A stretch of 43,517 nucleotides of DNA from Gammaproteobacteria bacterium (GTDB lineage: Bacteria > Actinomycetota > Acidimicrobiia > Spongiisociales > UBA4744). The DNA is taken from NCBI GenBank assembly GCA_011682695.1, contig JAACED010000012.1, positions 1 through 43,517 of the forward strand, given 5' to 3'. The notes below the pieces were generated by a model. It saw only the letters and a program-made list of their open reading frames with translations. It did no database searches and was not told where the DNA came from. This document shows, one piece after another, positions 1 to 8,090 of this stretch (the first letter of the stretch is position 1; the number at the start of each line of letters is the position of its first letter). Position numbers and translations under genes: made by a program.

Positions 1-1181
1 TCGACAGGTGCCTTGACACGGAGGGACTCGAGGACCTTGCTCGCCTGGGCCTCCAGGTTGACCGGCACCTGGATGACTTCGAGCTCTCCCAGTTCCGCTC
101 GCGCTCCCACCAGGAGGTCCTCTACCAGGTTCGCCATGTCCGACGCCTCAGAAGCGATATCTCTCATCATGGCCTCTCGCTCCTCAGACGACAGATCTGT
201 ATCCGCTTTGAGAAGTTCTGCAAACCCGAGTATTGCGGTCAGCGGAGTGCGTACCTCATGGGATACCGAGGCCAGGAGCTGGAGCCGGGATTCGGCCATC
301 TCCTCGAGCCTGCGCAGGTTCTCCAGTCGTTCTGTCACATCTCGGACGATGGCCATCAGTGCGTGCTGGCCATCGAAGGTCACGTTCGCTATCGAAATCT
401 CGATGCGGAACTCCTCACCATTGGCTCGCATCCCGTGGAGCACGGGTCTTCTCTCCATCATTCGGTGGTGTTCCGAAGACATGGCGAAGTCGCGGACGTG
501 CTTGGGGTGGTTGCTCCGGAATCGCTCCGGGATGAACCTGTCGAGGGTTCCACCGACCACGTCACTGGTGGACACCAGGCCGAACATCTCGACGAACCGC
601 TCATTGACCATCACGATGTTTCCGTCGGTGTCGATCACGACGATGCCGTTGGGCGCCAAGCTGAAGAGGGCATCCCACCTGGCCGCCTCTGATCGAAGCA
701 GGCTCCCGGTTTCGCGGTGTATCAGACCTCCGACGCCGTTACCGATGACGAGAATGCCGATGGCAAGTGCCGTCAGGGCCGGCGGCGCCTGCAACCTCAG
801 GATGAACACGACGGCTGTGATCATGATTGCGGCGCCGAACCAGAGGCTCAACCAACGCCCTCCGAGATACGCCGCCGCGGCGGCGAAGACCGTGTACGTG
901 AGGAGAGCACTCAGCAGGATTGCCGGTTCGCTGACCAGCGCAGATCCGACCAAAAGAAGACCGGCCAGACCGACCAGGACGTCGAGCCGAGGCCGGTCAT
1001 GCCTCATCTGCCAACGAGCGAAAGCGGCGAGCAGAAACAGGATCACCGCCGCGACAGCAAGGCTGATATCCCGACTGACGGCAGCGGCGACTCCATACGC
1101 GACCCCCAACACTGCGGCGACGTAGACACCCACGTGCACGTATCGGCGGTGCAAGTCTTCCACAGTTGGCCAGACATTCAC
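1..1181 (-). CDS. PAS-domain sensor histidine kinase, C-terminus cut by window edge
   Basis: Translating the minus strand from GTG at 1181 gives about 155 hydrophobic residues (roughly five or six membrane helices), then a PAS domain (about 170-292, containing NGIVVIDTDGNIVMVNERF), then a HisKA dimerisation domain with the phospho-acceptor H-box SHEVRTPLTAILGFAELL (His318). The ATPase domain lies beyond position 1. An in-frame TAG 12 bases upstream makes GTG 1181 the first possible start, and a TATAGT box 8 bases before it suggests a leaderless message. It is a membrane two-component sensor whose signal is unknown. It lies downstream of the sulfur operon on the same strand, but its own promoter suggests separate control. 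No response regulator is visible. Confidence 0.9.
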   Translation of the reverse strand, partial: MNVWPTVEDLHRRYVHVGVYVAAVLGVAYGVAAAVSRDISLAVAAVILFLLAAFARWQMRHDRPRLDVLVGLAGLLLVGSALVSEPAILLSALLTYTVFAAAAAYLGGRWLSLWFGAAIMITAVVFILRLQAPPALTALAIGILVIGNGVGGLIHRETGSLLRSEAARWDALFSLAPNGIVVIDTDGNIVMVNERFVEMFGLVSTSDVVGGTLDRFIPERFRSNHPKHVRDFAMSSEHHRMMERRPVLHGMRANGEEFRIEISIANVTFDGQHALMAIVRDVTERLENLRRLEEMAESRLQLLASVSHEVRTPLTAILGFAELLKADTDLSSEEREAMMRDIASEASDMANLVEDLLVGARAELGELEVIQVPVNLEAQASKVLESLRVKAPV

Positions 1182-1189
1182 CGTGAGGA

Positions 1190-1195
1190 ACTATA
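1190..1195 (-). promoter_or_regulatory. -10 box TATAGT, leaderless promoter of the histidine kinase
   Basis: TATAGT on the minus strand ends 8 bases before the GTG start and matches the actinobacterial TAnnnT -10 consensus. There is no Shine-Dalgarno sequence, so transcription probably begins at or next to the start codon. No clear -35 hexamer is seen. Confidence 0.55.
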
Positions 1196-1251
1196 CCGGT
1201 GATGCCCCGCGAAAGCCTGCATCGCGCCAGATGAACGGATCACGAGAAGCG

Positions 1252-1362
1252 TCAAGGCATCGCGTGGTCCAGTACTTCCTCGCTGATACGGCGCGCCCGT
1301 GCCAGAAGGTTGGGCCCGGAAAGCACCGAGGTCGCCAACGAGTTCCACCGGGCCTGGATCAT
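1252..1362 (-). CDS. Possible 36-aa translationally coupled small protein
   Basis: An ATG at 1362 overlaps the stop codon of the upstream cysteine-synthase/rhodanese gene as ATGA, the same junction used by other genes of this operon. It opens a 36-residue frame beginning MIQARWNSLATSVL and ending EEVLDHAMP. I recognise no family. The peptide is soluble, mildly basic and probably helical. The overlap is its only support, so it could be a chance frame in the operon tail. The rest of the gap up to the kinase start holds nothing else I can see. Confidence 0.3.
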   Translation of the reverse strand: MIQARWNSLATSVLSGPNLLARARRISEEVLDHAMP

Positions 1363-2711
1363 GTGAGCCCTCGACCCGTCGACTCGGTGATGAATCCCTT
1401 CTCGCGCCAGGCGATGGTTCCCCCGATAACGCTTCGCACATTCCGATAGCCCAGCGTGGTCAGGAAAAGGACACCAAGAAGCGACATGTTTCCCCGTTGG
1501 CACACGCTGAGTACGGGGGTGTCGAGATTCTCGGGAAGGTCCACAATGTGCTCGTCCAGATCCTGGAGGGGCATGTTGACGGCGCCGGGAATGTGTCCCT
1601 CGCAGTACTTCGCGTAGTCGCACACGTCCATCACAAACGGGTTGTGTCTCTGCCACACCTCATGGGCCGACTCGACGTCGATCGTCAGGGTCGCATTGGC
1701 CCTGACGTTCTCGACCATCTGTTCCAGCAGACCCTCTTGCCCGCTTGCCGGCGTCGCTTGCGCCGCTCCCAGGCCGGCCAGATGCTTGACGACCGACGAG
1801 GCATACTTGAAAGCGCTGTCGGGGAAGATCACCACAACGCGGTTGCCCGGCTCGTCGGGTATCAGCTTGAAGGCGCCCTCCAGAGCCATGGCGGAGCTCG
1901 GTCCCGCAGTAATGCTCTCCTCGCGGTTGAGCCGCAGGCAAAGATCGAAGGCCTCGTTGTTGCGAACCTCCACCAGACCGTCGTACTGCTCGGGACGGAA
2001 GAAGCGGGTCTGCTGCAGTTGCCGGATACTTCGCACGCCCGGAATGTCGTGTCCCTCGTTGGGGTGGACGCCGAGCACCTGGACATCGGGGTTCTGTTCC
2101 TTGAGGAATTGCCCCGTGCCGGTGATCGTGCCGCAGGTGCCGAGCCCCGCGACCAGGTGGGTCACCTTGCCCTGCGTCTGACGCCAGATCTCCGGTCCCG
2201 TGGTCCTGTAGTGAGCCTCAGGGTTCGCCACGTTCGCGTACTGGTTCAACATGTGGAACTCAGGTTGTTCGGCGATTTCCATCGCCCTGGCGACGGCGCC
2301 TTCGGGTGCCCCAGGCGCGGGACAGAGCGTGTCCTCCAGTTCGAGCACGTTCGCTCCGAAGAAACGCAGCATCGTCCGTTTCTCCGGTGGGATCTCGTTG
2401 GAGAGGGGAGTGGTCAGCGAGTAGCCCTTCTTGTTCGCGACCATGACGAGACCAAGACCTGTATTGCCGGAGGTGGGCTCCACCAGCTTCTGGCCCGTTC
2501 CGATTACACCGCGTTCTTCGGCGTCGCCGACCATGTTGAACGCCACCCTGTCCTTCACGGATCCGAAGGGGTTGAACCATTCCAGCTTGGCGTACACCTG
2601 CGTGTGCCGGAAGGGGACCACGCGCGTGAGACGGACCAGTGGTGTGGGGTTGTCGGCGTTGCAGAGCAGTCCCAGGATCGACTCATAGACACGAAGGGAA
2701 TGGTTGTTCAC
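1359..2711 (-). CDS. Cysteine synthase / cystathionine beta-synthase-type PLP enzyme fused to rhodanese
   Basis: The first 315 residues are a fold-type II PLP enzyme of the O-acetylserine sulfhydrylase/CBS family. It has the PLP lysine in NPFGSVKDR (Lys53), substrate loop EPTSGNTGLGL (79-87) and phosphate loop GLGTCGTITGTG (189-200). Residues about 340-450 form a rhodanese domain with candidate catalytic Cys404 in VCQRGNMS. The natural reading is that the rhodanese holds or delivers sulfide-level sulfur to the synthase, which makes cysteine; that is inference. Start is GTG 2711, preceded by GAGGAG and overlapping the upstream methyltransferase stop as GTGA. It ends the sulfur-assimilation operon. 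The preferred acceptor (O-acetylserine, O-phosphoserine or homoserine) cannot be read from sequence. Confidence 0.9.
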   Translation of the reverse strand: MNNHSLRVYESILGLLCNADNPTPLVRLTRVVPFRHTQVYAKLEWFNPFGSVKDRVAFNMVGDAEERGVIGTGQKLVEPTSGNTGLGLVMVANKKGYSLTTPLSNEIPPEKRTMLRFFGANVLELEDTLCPAPGAPEGAVARAMEIAEQPEFHMLNQYANVANPEAHYRTTGPEIWRQTQGKVTHLVAGLGTCGTITGTGQFLKEQNPDVQVLGVHPNEGHDIPGVRSIRQLQQTRFFRPEQYDGLVEVRNNEAFDLCLRLNREESITAGPSSAMALEGAFKLIPDEPGNRVVVIFPDSAFKYASSVVKHLAGLGAAQATPASGQEGLLEQMVENVRANATLTIDVESAHEVWQRHNPFVMDVCDYAKYCEGHIPGAVNMPLQDLDEHIVDLPENLDTPVLSVCQRGNMSLLGVLFLTTLGYRNVRSVIGGTIAWREKGFITESTGRGLT

Positions 2712-3661
2712 GTCACGCTCCTCATCGAACTCTCTTGAAAAACCGCCACGCCGATCTGCTCTCCCTCTTGGCTGCGGCTTTTGCTCGCGGCTCGGAAGGC
2801 GTCGCCGGCCGGGTGGTGATCGTCCACCAGCGGAAAAGCGGCTTGATCAACAGCGCGAAGGTGTTGGCCCGGCGGCGACAATCGGGCTCGCGATGCGAGG
2901 GCGACATGGAGATCGACGACCTGCCCCACGACCAATACCGCCGGTGCCCGAACAGCGAGTCTTTCTGCAGCGATTTCCGCGAGGTTGGTCACGAGCACGC
3001 GCTCGTCGCCGGTGGTGCCTCTCTCGACAAAGGCGGCCGGTTCGTCCGGCGACCGACCTGCCACGATCAGAGCACGGGCGATGGCGCCTCGTCGGTGCAC
3101 CCCCATGAGGATGACCAACGTGTCGATCTGGGCGTAGCGGGACCATTCCGGCATCGAACCGTTTTCCTTCTGACCGGTGATGACAGCGAAGGATTCAGCG
3201 ACGCCCCGCAGGGTGAGGGGAATGCCGACCACGCCGGGCACCGATACTGCCGACGTGATCCCGGGCACCATCTCCACCTCGATGTCGTGGCGGCGGAGAT
3301 ATCCCCATTCCTCGCCTCCGCGTCCGAAAATCAGCGGATCTCCGCTCTTGAGGCGCGCAACCGTCCTCCCTGACGCCGCGTATCCGAGCATTGTGCTGTT
3401 GATGCGATCTTGACTGTGGGCGGAGCTTCCGGGTCGTTTTCCCACATCGATGCGGAGTGCCGACGGGTTGACCATGCTGAGGATCTCGGGGCTGATGAGA
3501 CGGTCGTGGAGCACGACCTCGGCTTCCTTTAGAACGCGGAGTGCCTTCAGGGTGAGGAGTTCAGGGTCTCCGGGGCCTGCCCCGACCAGATACACCTTGC
3601 CGGTGGAGGTTGGCGTCCCCTGTCCGGTGGCCACAGCATCGTTTCCGATCACCGGTCTCAT
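2708..3661 (-). CDS. cobA: Uroporphyrinogen-III C-methyltransferase (SUMT)
   Basis: S-adenosylmethionine-dependent methylation of uroporphyrinogen III to precorrin-2, the first step towards sirohaem, the cofactor of the sulfite reductase in the same operon. The family signature GAGPGDPELLT is at residues 27-37, followed by RLKSGDPLIFGRGGEE and VPGITSA. The start is ATG 3661, overlapping the cysH stop as ATGA; a longer upstream frame only runs antiparallel through cysH. At 317 aa it is about 50-60 residues longer than a minimal SUMT. The extra C-terminal tail is basic and low in recognisable features, and its coding sequence contains the ribosome-binding site of the next gene. Confidence 0.93.
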   Translation of the reverse strand: MRPVIGNDAVATGQGTPTSTGKVYLVGAGPGDPELLTLKALRVLKEAEVVLHDRLISPEILSMVNPSALRIDVGKRPGSSAHSQDRINSTMLGYAASGRTVARLKSGDPLIFGRGGEEWGYLRRHDIEVEMVPGITSAVSVPGVVGIPLTLRGVAESFAVITGQKENGSMPEWSRYAQIDTLVILMGVHRRGAIARALIVAGRSPDEPAAFVERGTTGDERVLVTNLAEIAAERLAVRAPAVLVVGQVVDLHVALASRARLSPPGQHLRAVDQAAFPLVDDHHPAGDAFRAASKSRSQEGEQIGVAVFQESSMRSVT

Positions 3662-4341
3662 GCCGGCCCCTTCTCGCTCGGCGGATGGATGCCGCACTCG
3701 GTCCTGGTGCCGTTCCAGCGACCGGAACGGGCGTCGCTCGGATCGACGGGCAGCGACGTGCAGGGGGCGCAACCGATGCTCGGGTAACCCGCGGCGTAGA
3801 GAGGGTGCAGCGGCAGATGGTTGCCTCGCGAGAATTCGAGGACCTCTTCCCAGGTCCAGTCGACGATCGGATTCACCTTGATGAGCTGCTTTCCGGTGGG
3901 AAGCCGGTACCGGTCGATTCGGGGAGTAGCGGCCCTGGTCGGCGCCTGGTCCCGCCGCAAGGCGGTGAACCAGATGTCGTAGTCCTCGAGCGTCCGGAGC
4001 AGCGGTTCGACCTTGCGCAACCGGCAGCAGAGATCAGGATTGGTGTGGGGCAGGTCATCGCTGGGACCGTCAGCCGACAAGTCGCCGGGGGTGATATTCA
4101 CGAGGTTGAGGTCCCACTCGCGCGCGAGCCGGTCACGGAAGGCGTACGTCTCGGTGAAGTGGAGACCGGTGTCCACGAACAGGACCGGGATGTCACGCCG
4201 GAATCGTCGAATGATGCTGAGCAAGGCGATGCCACCGGCCTGGAAGCTGCAGGTGATGCCGGCCGTCCCCGGATACTCCAGGGCCGCACCGACCAGCGTC
4301 TCGGCCTTCAGCTCTTTGCGTGTGCGAGTCACCGCTGTCAT
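3658..4341 (-). CDS. cysH: Phosphoadenylyl-/adenylyl-sulfate reductase
   Basis: Reduces activated sulfate (APS or PAPS) to sulfite. The 227-aa protein has the phosphate-binding SFQAGG near residue 32, the CC pair in DLCCRLRKVEPL (105-106), CAPC (191-194) and the C-terminal nucleophile motif ECGIH (215-219). The CC...CxxC set is the [4Fe-4S] ligand pattern of APS reductases, so APS rather than PAPS is the likely substrate; that is inference from family knowledge. It overlaps its neighbours by 4 bases on both sides, consistent with coupled translation. ATP sulfurylase and sulfate transport genes are not in the window. Confidence 0.95.
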   Translation of the reverse strand: MTAVTRTRKELKAETLVGAALEYPGTAGITCSFQAGGIALLSIIRRFRRDIPVLFVDTGLHFTETYAFRDRLAREWDLNLVNITPGDLSADGPSDDLPHTNPDLCCRLRKVEPLLRTLEDYDIWFTALRRDQAPTRAATPRIDRYRLPTGKQLIKVNPIVDWTWEEVLEFSRGNHLPLHPLYAAGYPSIGCAPCTSLPVDPSDARSGRWNGTRTECGIHPPSEKGPA

Positions 4342-5021
4342 AGTCCCTCCTCGACGTCGAGTAGGTCGGAGACGGCGCGGTGGGCGGCACCCAGGTCCCC
4401 ACGCCGGATCAGTTCCAAGGTTTTGGCGCCGATCAGCGCTTTCCAGACCTGCCGTCGTTGTGTTGGATCGGGAAAACGCCGGGCCACCTGCGTTCTCAGG
4501 TCGGCCAGGAGATCGAGATAGGTTCCGTACTCGGATCCGATGTCCTCGGCGATCCGGTCCCGCAGCCAGACAGAGAAGGCCGGAGCGCGTCCGCTGGAGG
4601 AGACTGTCACAACAAGATCGCCTTGCCGGTGGACTGCAGGCAGGAGGAAGTTGCAGTGGGACGGGTCATCGGGGGCGTTCAGTAGGATCGAGCGTGCTTG
4701 GGCCTCTTTCCAGACCTTCTCGTTGACGTCGCGGTCCTCGGTGGCCGCGACGGCGAGGAAGCAGCCGGCGAGGTCACCCTTCCGGTAGGGCGTCGGTTTC
4801 CAGCCGATCCGCCCCTCTTCGAACCATCCGAGCAGCCGTTCGGTCAACTCGGGGCCAACCACGGTGACGTCGCCACCGGCGGCGAGGAGACCCTCGACTT
4901 TGCCCTCGGCCACCCTTCCCCCTCCAACCACTACGCAGGAGCGACCCTCGAGACGGAGCAACAGCGGGTAATGCGCCGGGACGCGTTCGGACGGCCGTTT
5001 GTGTGGGTAGGTGATGGTCAT
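4338..5021 (-). CDS. Precorrin-2 dehydrogenase (Met8/CysG N-terminal type)
   Basis: NAD-dependent oxidation of precorrin-2 to sirohydrochlorin, possibly also iron chelation, making sirohaem with the methyltransferase two genes away. The Rossmann motif VVVGGGRVAEGKVEGLLAAG lies at residues about 30-49, followed by VTVVGPE and the NAPDDPSHCNFLLPAV segment typical of the family; a short helical C-terminal domain follows. At 227 aa it is a stand-alone CysG-N/Met8 domain, because the SUMT part is encoded separately here. It overlaps the sulfite reductase stop and the cysH start by 4 bases each. Confidence 0.93.
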   Translation of the reverse strand: MTITYPHKRPSERVPAHYPLLLRLEGRSCVVVGGGRVAEGKVEGLLAAGGDVTVVGPELTERLLGWFEEGRIGWKPTPYRKGDLAGCFLAVAATEDRDVNEKVWKEAQARSILLNAPDDPSHCNFLLPAVHRQGDLVVTVSSSGRAPAFSVWLRDRIAEDIGSEYGTYLDLLADLRTQVARRFPDPTQRRQVWKALIGAKTLELIRRGDLGAAHRAVSDLLDVEEGL

Positions 5022-6778
5022 GGCAAGGTCGCTCCGTGGATCGGGGATTGTGGGCGGTCGGTGGCATCAATCGGGTCGGATGTCGCAACGGGAAACTGAT
5101 CTCCTCGGTCGGCCCTCTCGCCGCTCCCGACGCCGCTGCGGCGGCAGAAGTCTCCGAACGTCTCTCCCTCGTACCGACCATCCCGGTAGGTAGCGAGGAT
5201 CGGTGACAGCAGGCTGACCAGGTTCTCCTCGGCTACGTTCTCGGCCAGGAGCACGTTGAGACGGGTCCCAAGTGTGCTGCCGCCCAGGTGCACGTCGTAG
5301 GCGCCTTTGCGGCGGCCGACGAGGGCAATCTCGGCCGTGTACGGGCGCGCGCATCCGTTGGGGCAGCCGGTCATGCGCACTCGGATGCCTTCCTCACCGA
5401 TCCCCAGCGCTTCCAGTTCCGCCTGGAGAGCCCGTGTCACCTCGGGAAGGACACGTTCGGATTCGGTGACGGCCAGGGGGCAGGTGGGAAGCGCCGGGCA
5501 TGCCATGGAGTGCAGGACCACCGGGGGTATCCGACCGGCTGGGAGCACACCGTGGTCTTCCAGCGTGGACGTCACGTGTGCTCGTGCGGTGTCGGTGAGG
5601 TCGGTGAGGAGCAGGTTTTGGCCGGGGGTGAGCCGGATTCCGGGCCGGAACCGTTCGACGACGGCACGAAGCCCGGTGCGCAGGAGAACGTCGCCGCGGT
5701 CTGTGATGCGTCCCGCTTCGATGGGCACTCCCAGGAACCACCGGTGGTCGTCCTGGCGGTGCACGCCGAGATGGTCGTCGGCACCGGTCCACGACAGGAG
5801 CTTCGGGTCGGCGAGACGTCGGCCGACGCGCTGTTCGAGAGCATCCTTGAAAATGTCTACGCCCCAGTGGTCGATGAGGTATTTGAGGCGGGCTTGCCTG
5901 CGGTCCACCCGGTCCCCAAAGTCCCGGTGGAGGCCGACGATCGCTGTGAGCACTTCCAAGAGCTCGTCGGGAGCAACGAAGCAGAGCGGATCGGCCAGCC
6001 GCGGGAAGGTGTCGGGCCTACCGTGGGTCCGGCCCAGGCCGCCTCCGACCAGCAGTGTGAACCCCTCCAGACTCCCGGATCGGATGTCGGCGACGATGCC
6101 GACATCCTGGGAGTAGACGTCGATGCAATTGTCTTCGGGGAAGGCCAGGCCGATCTTGAACTTTCGGGGAAGGTAGGTCTTTCCGTAGAGGGGCTCCTGC
6201 ACGGCGGCGGTGACCGCACGCTCACCGTTCATCCATATCTCGTAGTAGGCGCGGGTCCGTGGCCGGAAGTGATCGGCGATCCTCTCGGCGAAGGTGACCA
6301 GCCCTGTGTCGGTCCTGTCGGAGAAAGGTGCCGGACAACTCATCACGTTGCGCACCGCGTCGCCGCTGGCGCCGAAGGTGGTGACCAGATGCTCGTTCAA
6401 TGTACGTATCAGCGAGGAGAGGTCGGTCTTGCGAGTGTGGTGGAACTGAACCGCTTGACGGGTCGTGAGGCGGAGAGTCCCGTTCCCGGCCTGGTCAGCC
6501 AAGGCATCGAATGCCAGGTACTGGTCGGCAGTCAGGACGCCTCCCGGAATCACTGCCCTCACCATGAAGATGACGTCCGGGCTCGCGCCGGTCGGCAAGC
6601 CGGAGCGGACATCTCGATCATCCTCCTCGGTAATCCCGTGGAACTTCAGAGTGACGACGTTCTCCCTGCTGAACGATGGTCTTTCGTCGCTCAACTCCTC
6701 GACGACGGTGCCGCGGAGGAAGCCGCTGCCGGCCTTGATCTGTTCGACGAGGGAATGCTCGATGGAGGTCATGGCCAC
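5018..6778 (-). CDS. Sirohaem/[4Fe-4S] sulfite reductase
   Basis: Six-electron reduction of sulfite to sulfide. The 586-aa protein has the duplicated nitrite/sulfite reductase layout, with cluster and sirohaem ligands ACPALPTC (Cys427, Cys433) and TGCPNGC (Cys472, Cys476). The FHHTRKTDL and GGGLGRTHGRPDTFPRLADPL segments are also typical. Sulfite rather than nitrite is favoured by the operon context (cysH, sirohaem genes). No flavoprotein subunit is adjacent, so ferredoxin is the likelier donor. Start: GTG 6778 is used here because it directly follows the upstream stop; ATG 6772 is equally possible. The last 40 residues are a polar tail outside the conserved fold. Confidence 0.93.
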   Translation of the reverse strand: MAMTSIEHSLVEQIKAGSGFLRGTVVEELSDERPSFSRENVVTLKFHGITEEDDRDVRSGLPTGASPDVIFMVRAVIPGGVLTADQYLAFDALADQAGNGTLRLTTRQAVQFHHTRKTDLSSLIRTLNEHLVTTFGASGDAVRNVMSCPAPFSDRTDTGLVTFAERIADHFRPRTRAYYEIWMNGERAVTAAVQEPLYGKTYLPRKFKIGLAFPEDNCIDVYSQDVGIVADIRSGSLEGFTLLVGGGLGRTHGRPDTFPRLADPLCFVAPDELLEVLTAIVGLHRDFGDRVDRRQARLKYLIDHWGVDIFKDALEQRVGRRLADPKLLSWTGADDHLGVHRQDDHRWFLGVPIEAGRITDRGDVLLRTGLRAVVERFRPGIRLTPGQNLLLTDLTDTARAHVTSTLEDHGVLPAGRIPPVVLHSMACPALPTCPLAVTESERVLPEVTRALQAELEALGIGEEGIRVRMTGCPNGCARPYTAEIALVGRRKGAYDVHLGGSTLGTRLNVLLAENVAEENLVSLLSPILATYRDGRYEGETFGDFCRRSGVGSGERADRGDQFPVATSDPIDATDRPQSPIHGATLP

Positions 6779-7657
6779 TCAGCAACCCTCCAGGGCGGAC
6801 GCGGCGGCCGTCTGCCGCCGTTCGCCCAGTTCCACCGGCGCGCCGCCGGCCGTGTAGTCGACCCAGGAGCCGTCATAGTGCTGAACCCGCGGGTAGCCCA
6901 GGAGCTCCTTGAGGACGAACCAGGTGTGGGCGGACCGTGCGCCCGACAGTGAGTACGTGACGACTCGCGCCTCTCGGGGGATGGACTCACGCTCGAAGAC
7001 CGCACGCAGATTCTCGAAGGAACGGAAGCTTCGGTCGGCGTTGGTCGTGCGCGGCCAGGGAACATTCCTGGCCCCGGGAATGTGGCCTCCCGGGTAACCC
7101 TGGTGCTGCGATGCGTTGGGGGGCGCCAGCTGATCGCCCCGGTATTCCTGAGGTGAACGCGTGTCAACGAGGACGGTATCACCGTCCCCGGCGAGGATTT
7201 GGTCTCGACTCGCTCTCAGCTCACGTCGGTCTGCGCTCGTCAAGGGAAAGCTGCCGCTTTCTGATGAGGGAACCTCTCGAGTCAGCGGACGTGCCTCCAG
7301 TTGCCACTTCTCGCGCCCTCCATCGAGGAGGCGAACTTGATCGAAACCCCGGTACTTGAGAAGCCAGTAGCCGAACGCTCCCAGCCAGTTGCCGGGCCCT
7401 CCATACACGATCACTGTGGAGGTATCGGCTACCCGGGCTCGCGAGAGAACTCGGCTCACTTCGGTCCGGTCGGGGCAGGAAGGCGGCTTCGGGCGTTGCA
7501 GATCGCAGAGTCCACTCCAAAGGATTGCGCCCGGAACGTGACCGTGATCGTAGGTAAAGGGATCGGCTGCCATCTCGAGAATTCGGATCCGGGGATCCTC
7601 GAGGCGGCGCTCCAGCCACTCGGTCGTGACGAGGGCGTCCGGGTTGGCATAGCTCAT
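6779..7657 (-). CDS. Double-rhodanese sulfurtransferase-like protein lacking the catalytic cysteine
   Basis: Two tandem rhodanese domains (about 1-140 and 145-290) of the thiosulfate/3-mercaptopyruvate sulfurtransferase family. The N-terminal domain is inactive, as is normal. The C-terminal domain keeps VDTRSPQEYRG, GHIPGARNVPW and the active-site segment, but where the family normally has a Cys loop (YCRxGxRSSHTW) this protein reads TYSLSGARSAHTW, so Ser236 replaces the persulfide-forming cysteine. The codon is TCA in the given sequence. Classical sulfur transfer is therefore unlikely; the one late cysteine is the C-terminal residue itself (LEGC). It is the first gene of the sulfur operon, with AGGAG 9 bases before its ATG, and abuts the sulfite reductase. 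Confidence 0.9.
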   Translation of the reverse strand: MSYANPDALVTTEWLERRLEDPRIRILEMAADPFTYDHGHVPGAILWSGLCDLQRPKPPSCPDRTEVSRVLSRARVADTSTVIVYGGPGNWLGAFGYWLLKYRGFDQVRLLDGGREKWQLEARPLTREVPSSESGSFPLTSADRRELRASRDQILAGDGDTVLVDTRSPQEYRGDQLAPPNASQHQGYPGGHIPGARNVPWPRTTNADRSFRSFENLRAVFERESIPREARVVTYSLSGARSAHTWFVLKELLGYPRVQHYDGSWVDYTAGGAPVELGERRQTAAASALEGC

Positions 7658-7717
7658 GTTTGGTCGCTCCTGAAGTTGCGGACCGTCGCCAACGAACGAC
7701 GGCTATCCGGAAGGGGA

Positions 7718-7757
7718 GACGACGCCGGAGAATGCTGACGGGTGGTGGCGTCGTCAG
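7718..7757 (-). promoter_or_regulatory. Alternative hairpins in the sulfur-operon leader
   Basis: A perfect 9-bp inverted repeat (GACGACGCC at 7718-7726, GGCGTCGTC at 7747-7755) overlaps a second one (CTGACG at 7735-7740, CGTCAG at 7752-7757). The two stems share 7752-7755 and cannot form together. This sits 60-100 bases before the rhodanese start and resembles attenuator architecture. The function is inference. Confidence 0.35.
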
Positions 7758-7784
7758 GAGCGTGAGGCGATGGACACGCCGACG

Positions 7785-7803
7785 CTCGGGTGGACCACCC
7801 GAG
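7785..7803. promoter_or_regulatory. 19-bp near-perfect dyad, candidate operator
   Basis: CTCGGGTGG-A-CCACCCGAG is a perfect 9-bp dyad around one central base, inside the divergent promoter region. The tiny centre and absence of a T-tract favour a binding site for a dimeric regulator over a terminator. The regulator is unknown. Confidence 0.5.
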
Positions 7804-8055
7804 AGCTTCGACACGTACACATCATCCACAACATGAGGGCCGCAATGTACCGTGCCGAGGGAATCCCCGCAAGCACACGGTCTCTGCCGCCTCCAAAACG
7901 GGCAGGTGCGGCTACCCAGCGACGGACAAGCTGTTCGACGTTTTGGCCGGCACGCACGCTAAACGAACGCGTAGTCTGGAAGCACGTCGGGGCAAGGACA
8001 CGACGAGGGGTATTCCCCGCCAACAAAACAGCGCAGAAGTCGATAGCCGAGGCAC

Positions 8056-8061
8056 TAGGTT
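8056..8061 (+). promoter_or_regulatory. Candidate -10 box TAGGTT of the cytochrome operon
   Basis: TAGGTT fits TAnnnT and lies 29 bases before ATG 8091, leaving a short leader that contains GGGAGGGG. There is no clear -35 element. Confidence 0.35.
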
Positions 8062-8090
8062 GAAGGGCATCAGCGTAGGGGAGGGGTAGC

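Larger units (their letters stand above)
7658..8090. other. Divergent control region between the sulfur and cytochrome operons
   Basis: These 433 bases separate two diverging operons and hold no gene I can support. Seen: a ribosome-binding site for the rhodanese gene just upstream of 7657; an inverted-repeat leader at 7718-7757; a 19-bp dyad at 7785-7803; and, for the plus-strand operon, TAGGTT at 8056-8061 with a GGGAGGGG ribosome-binding site 6 bases before ATG 8091. I recognise no known riboswitch. Confidence 0.6.

Noticed and set aside
5288-6952. Long plus-strand open frame (about 554 codons) opposite the sulfite reductase
   Set aside because: It is antisense to a gene with intact catalytic motifs; long mirror frames are expected at this GC content and its translation matches no family.
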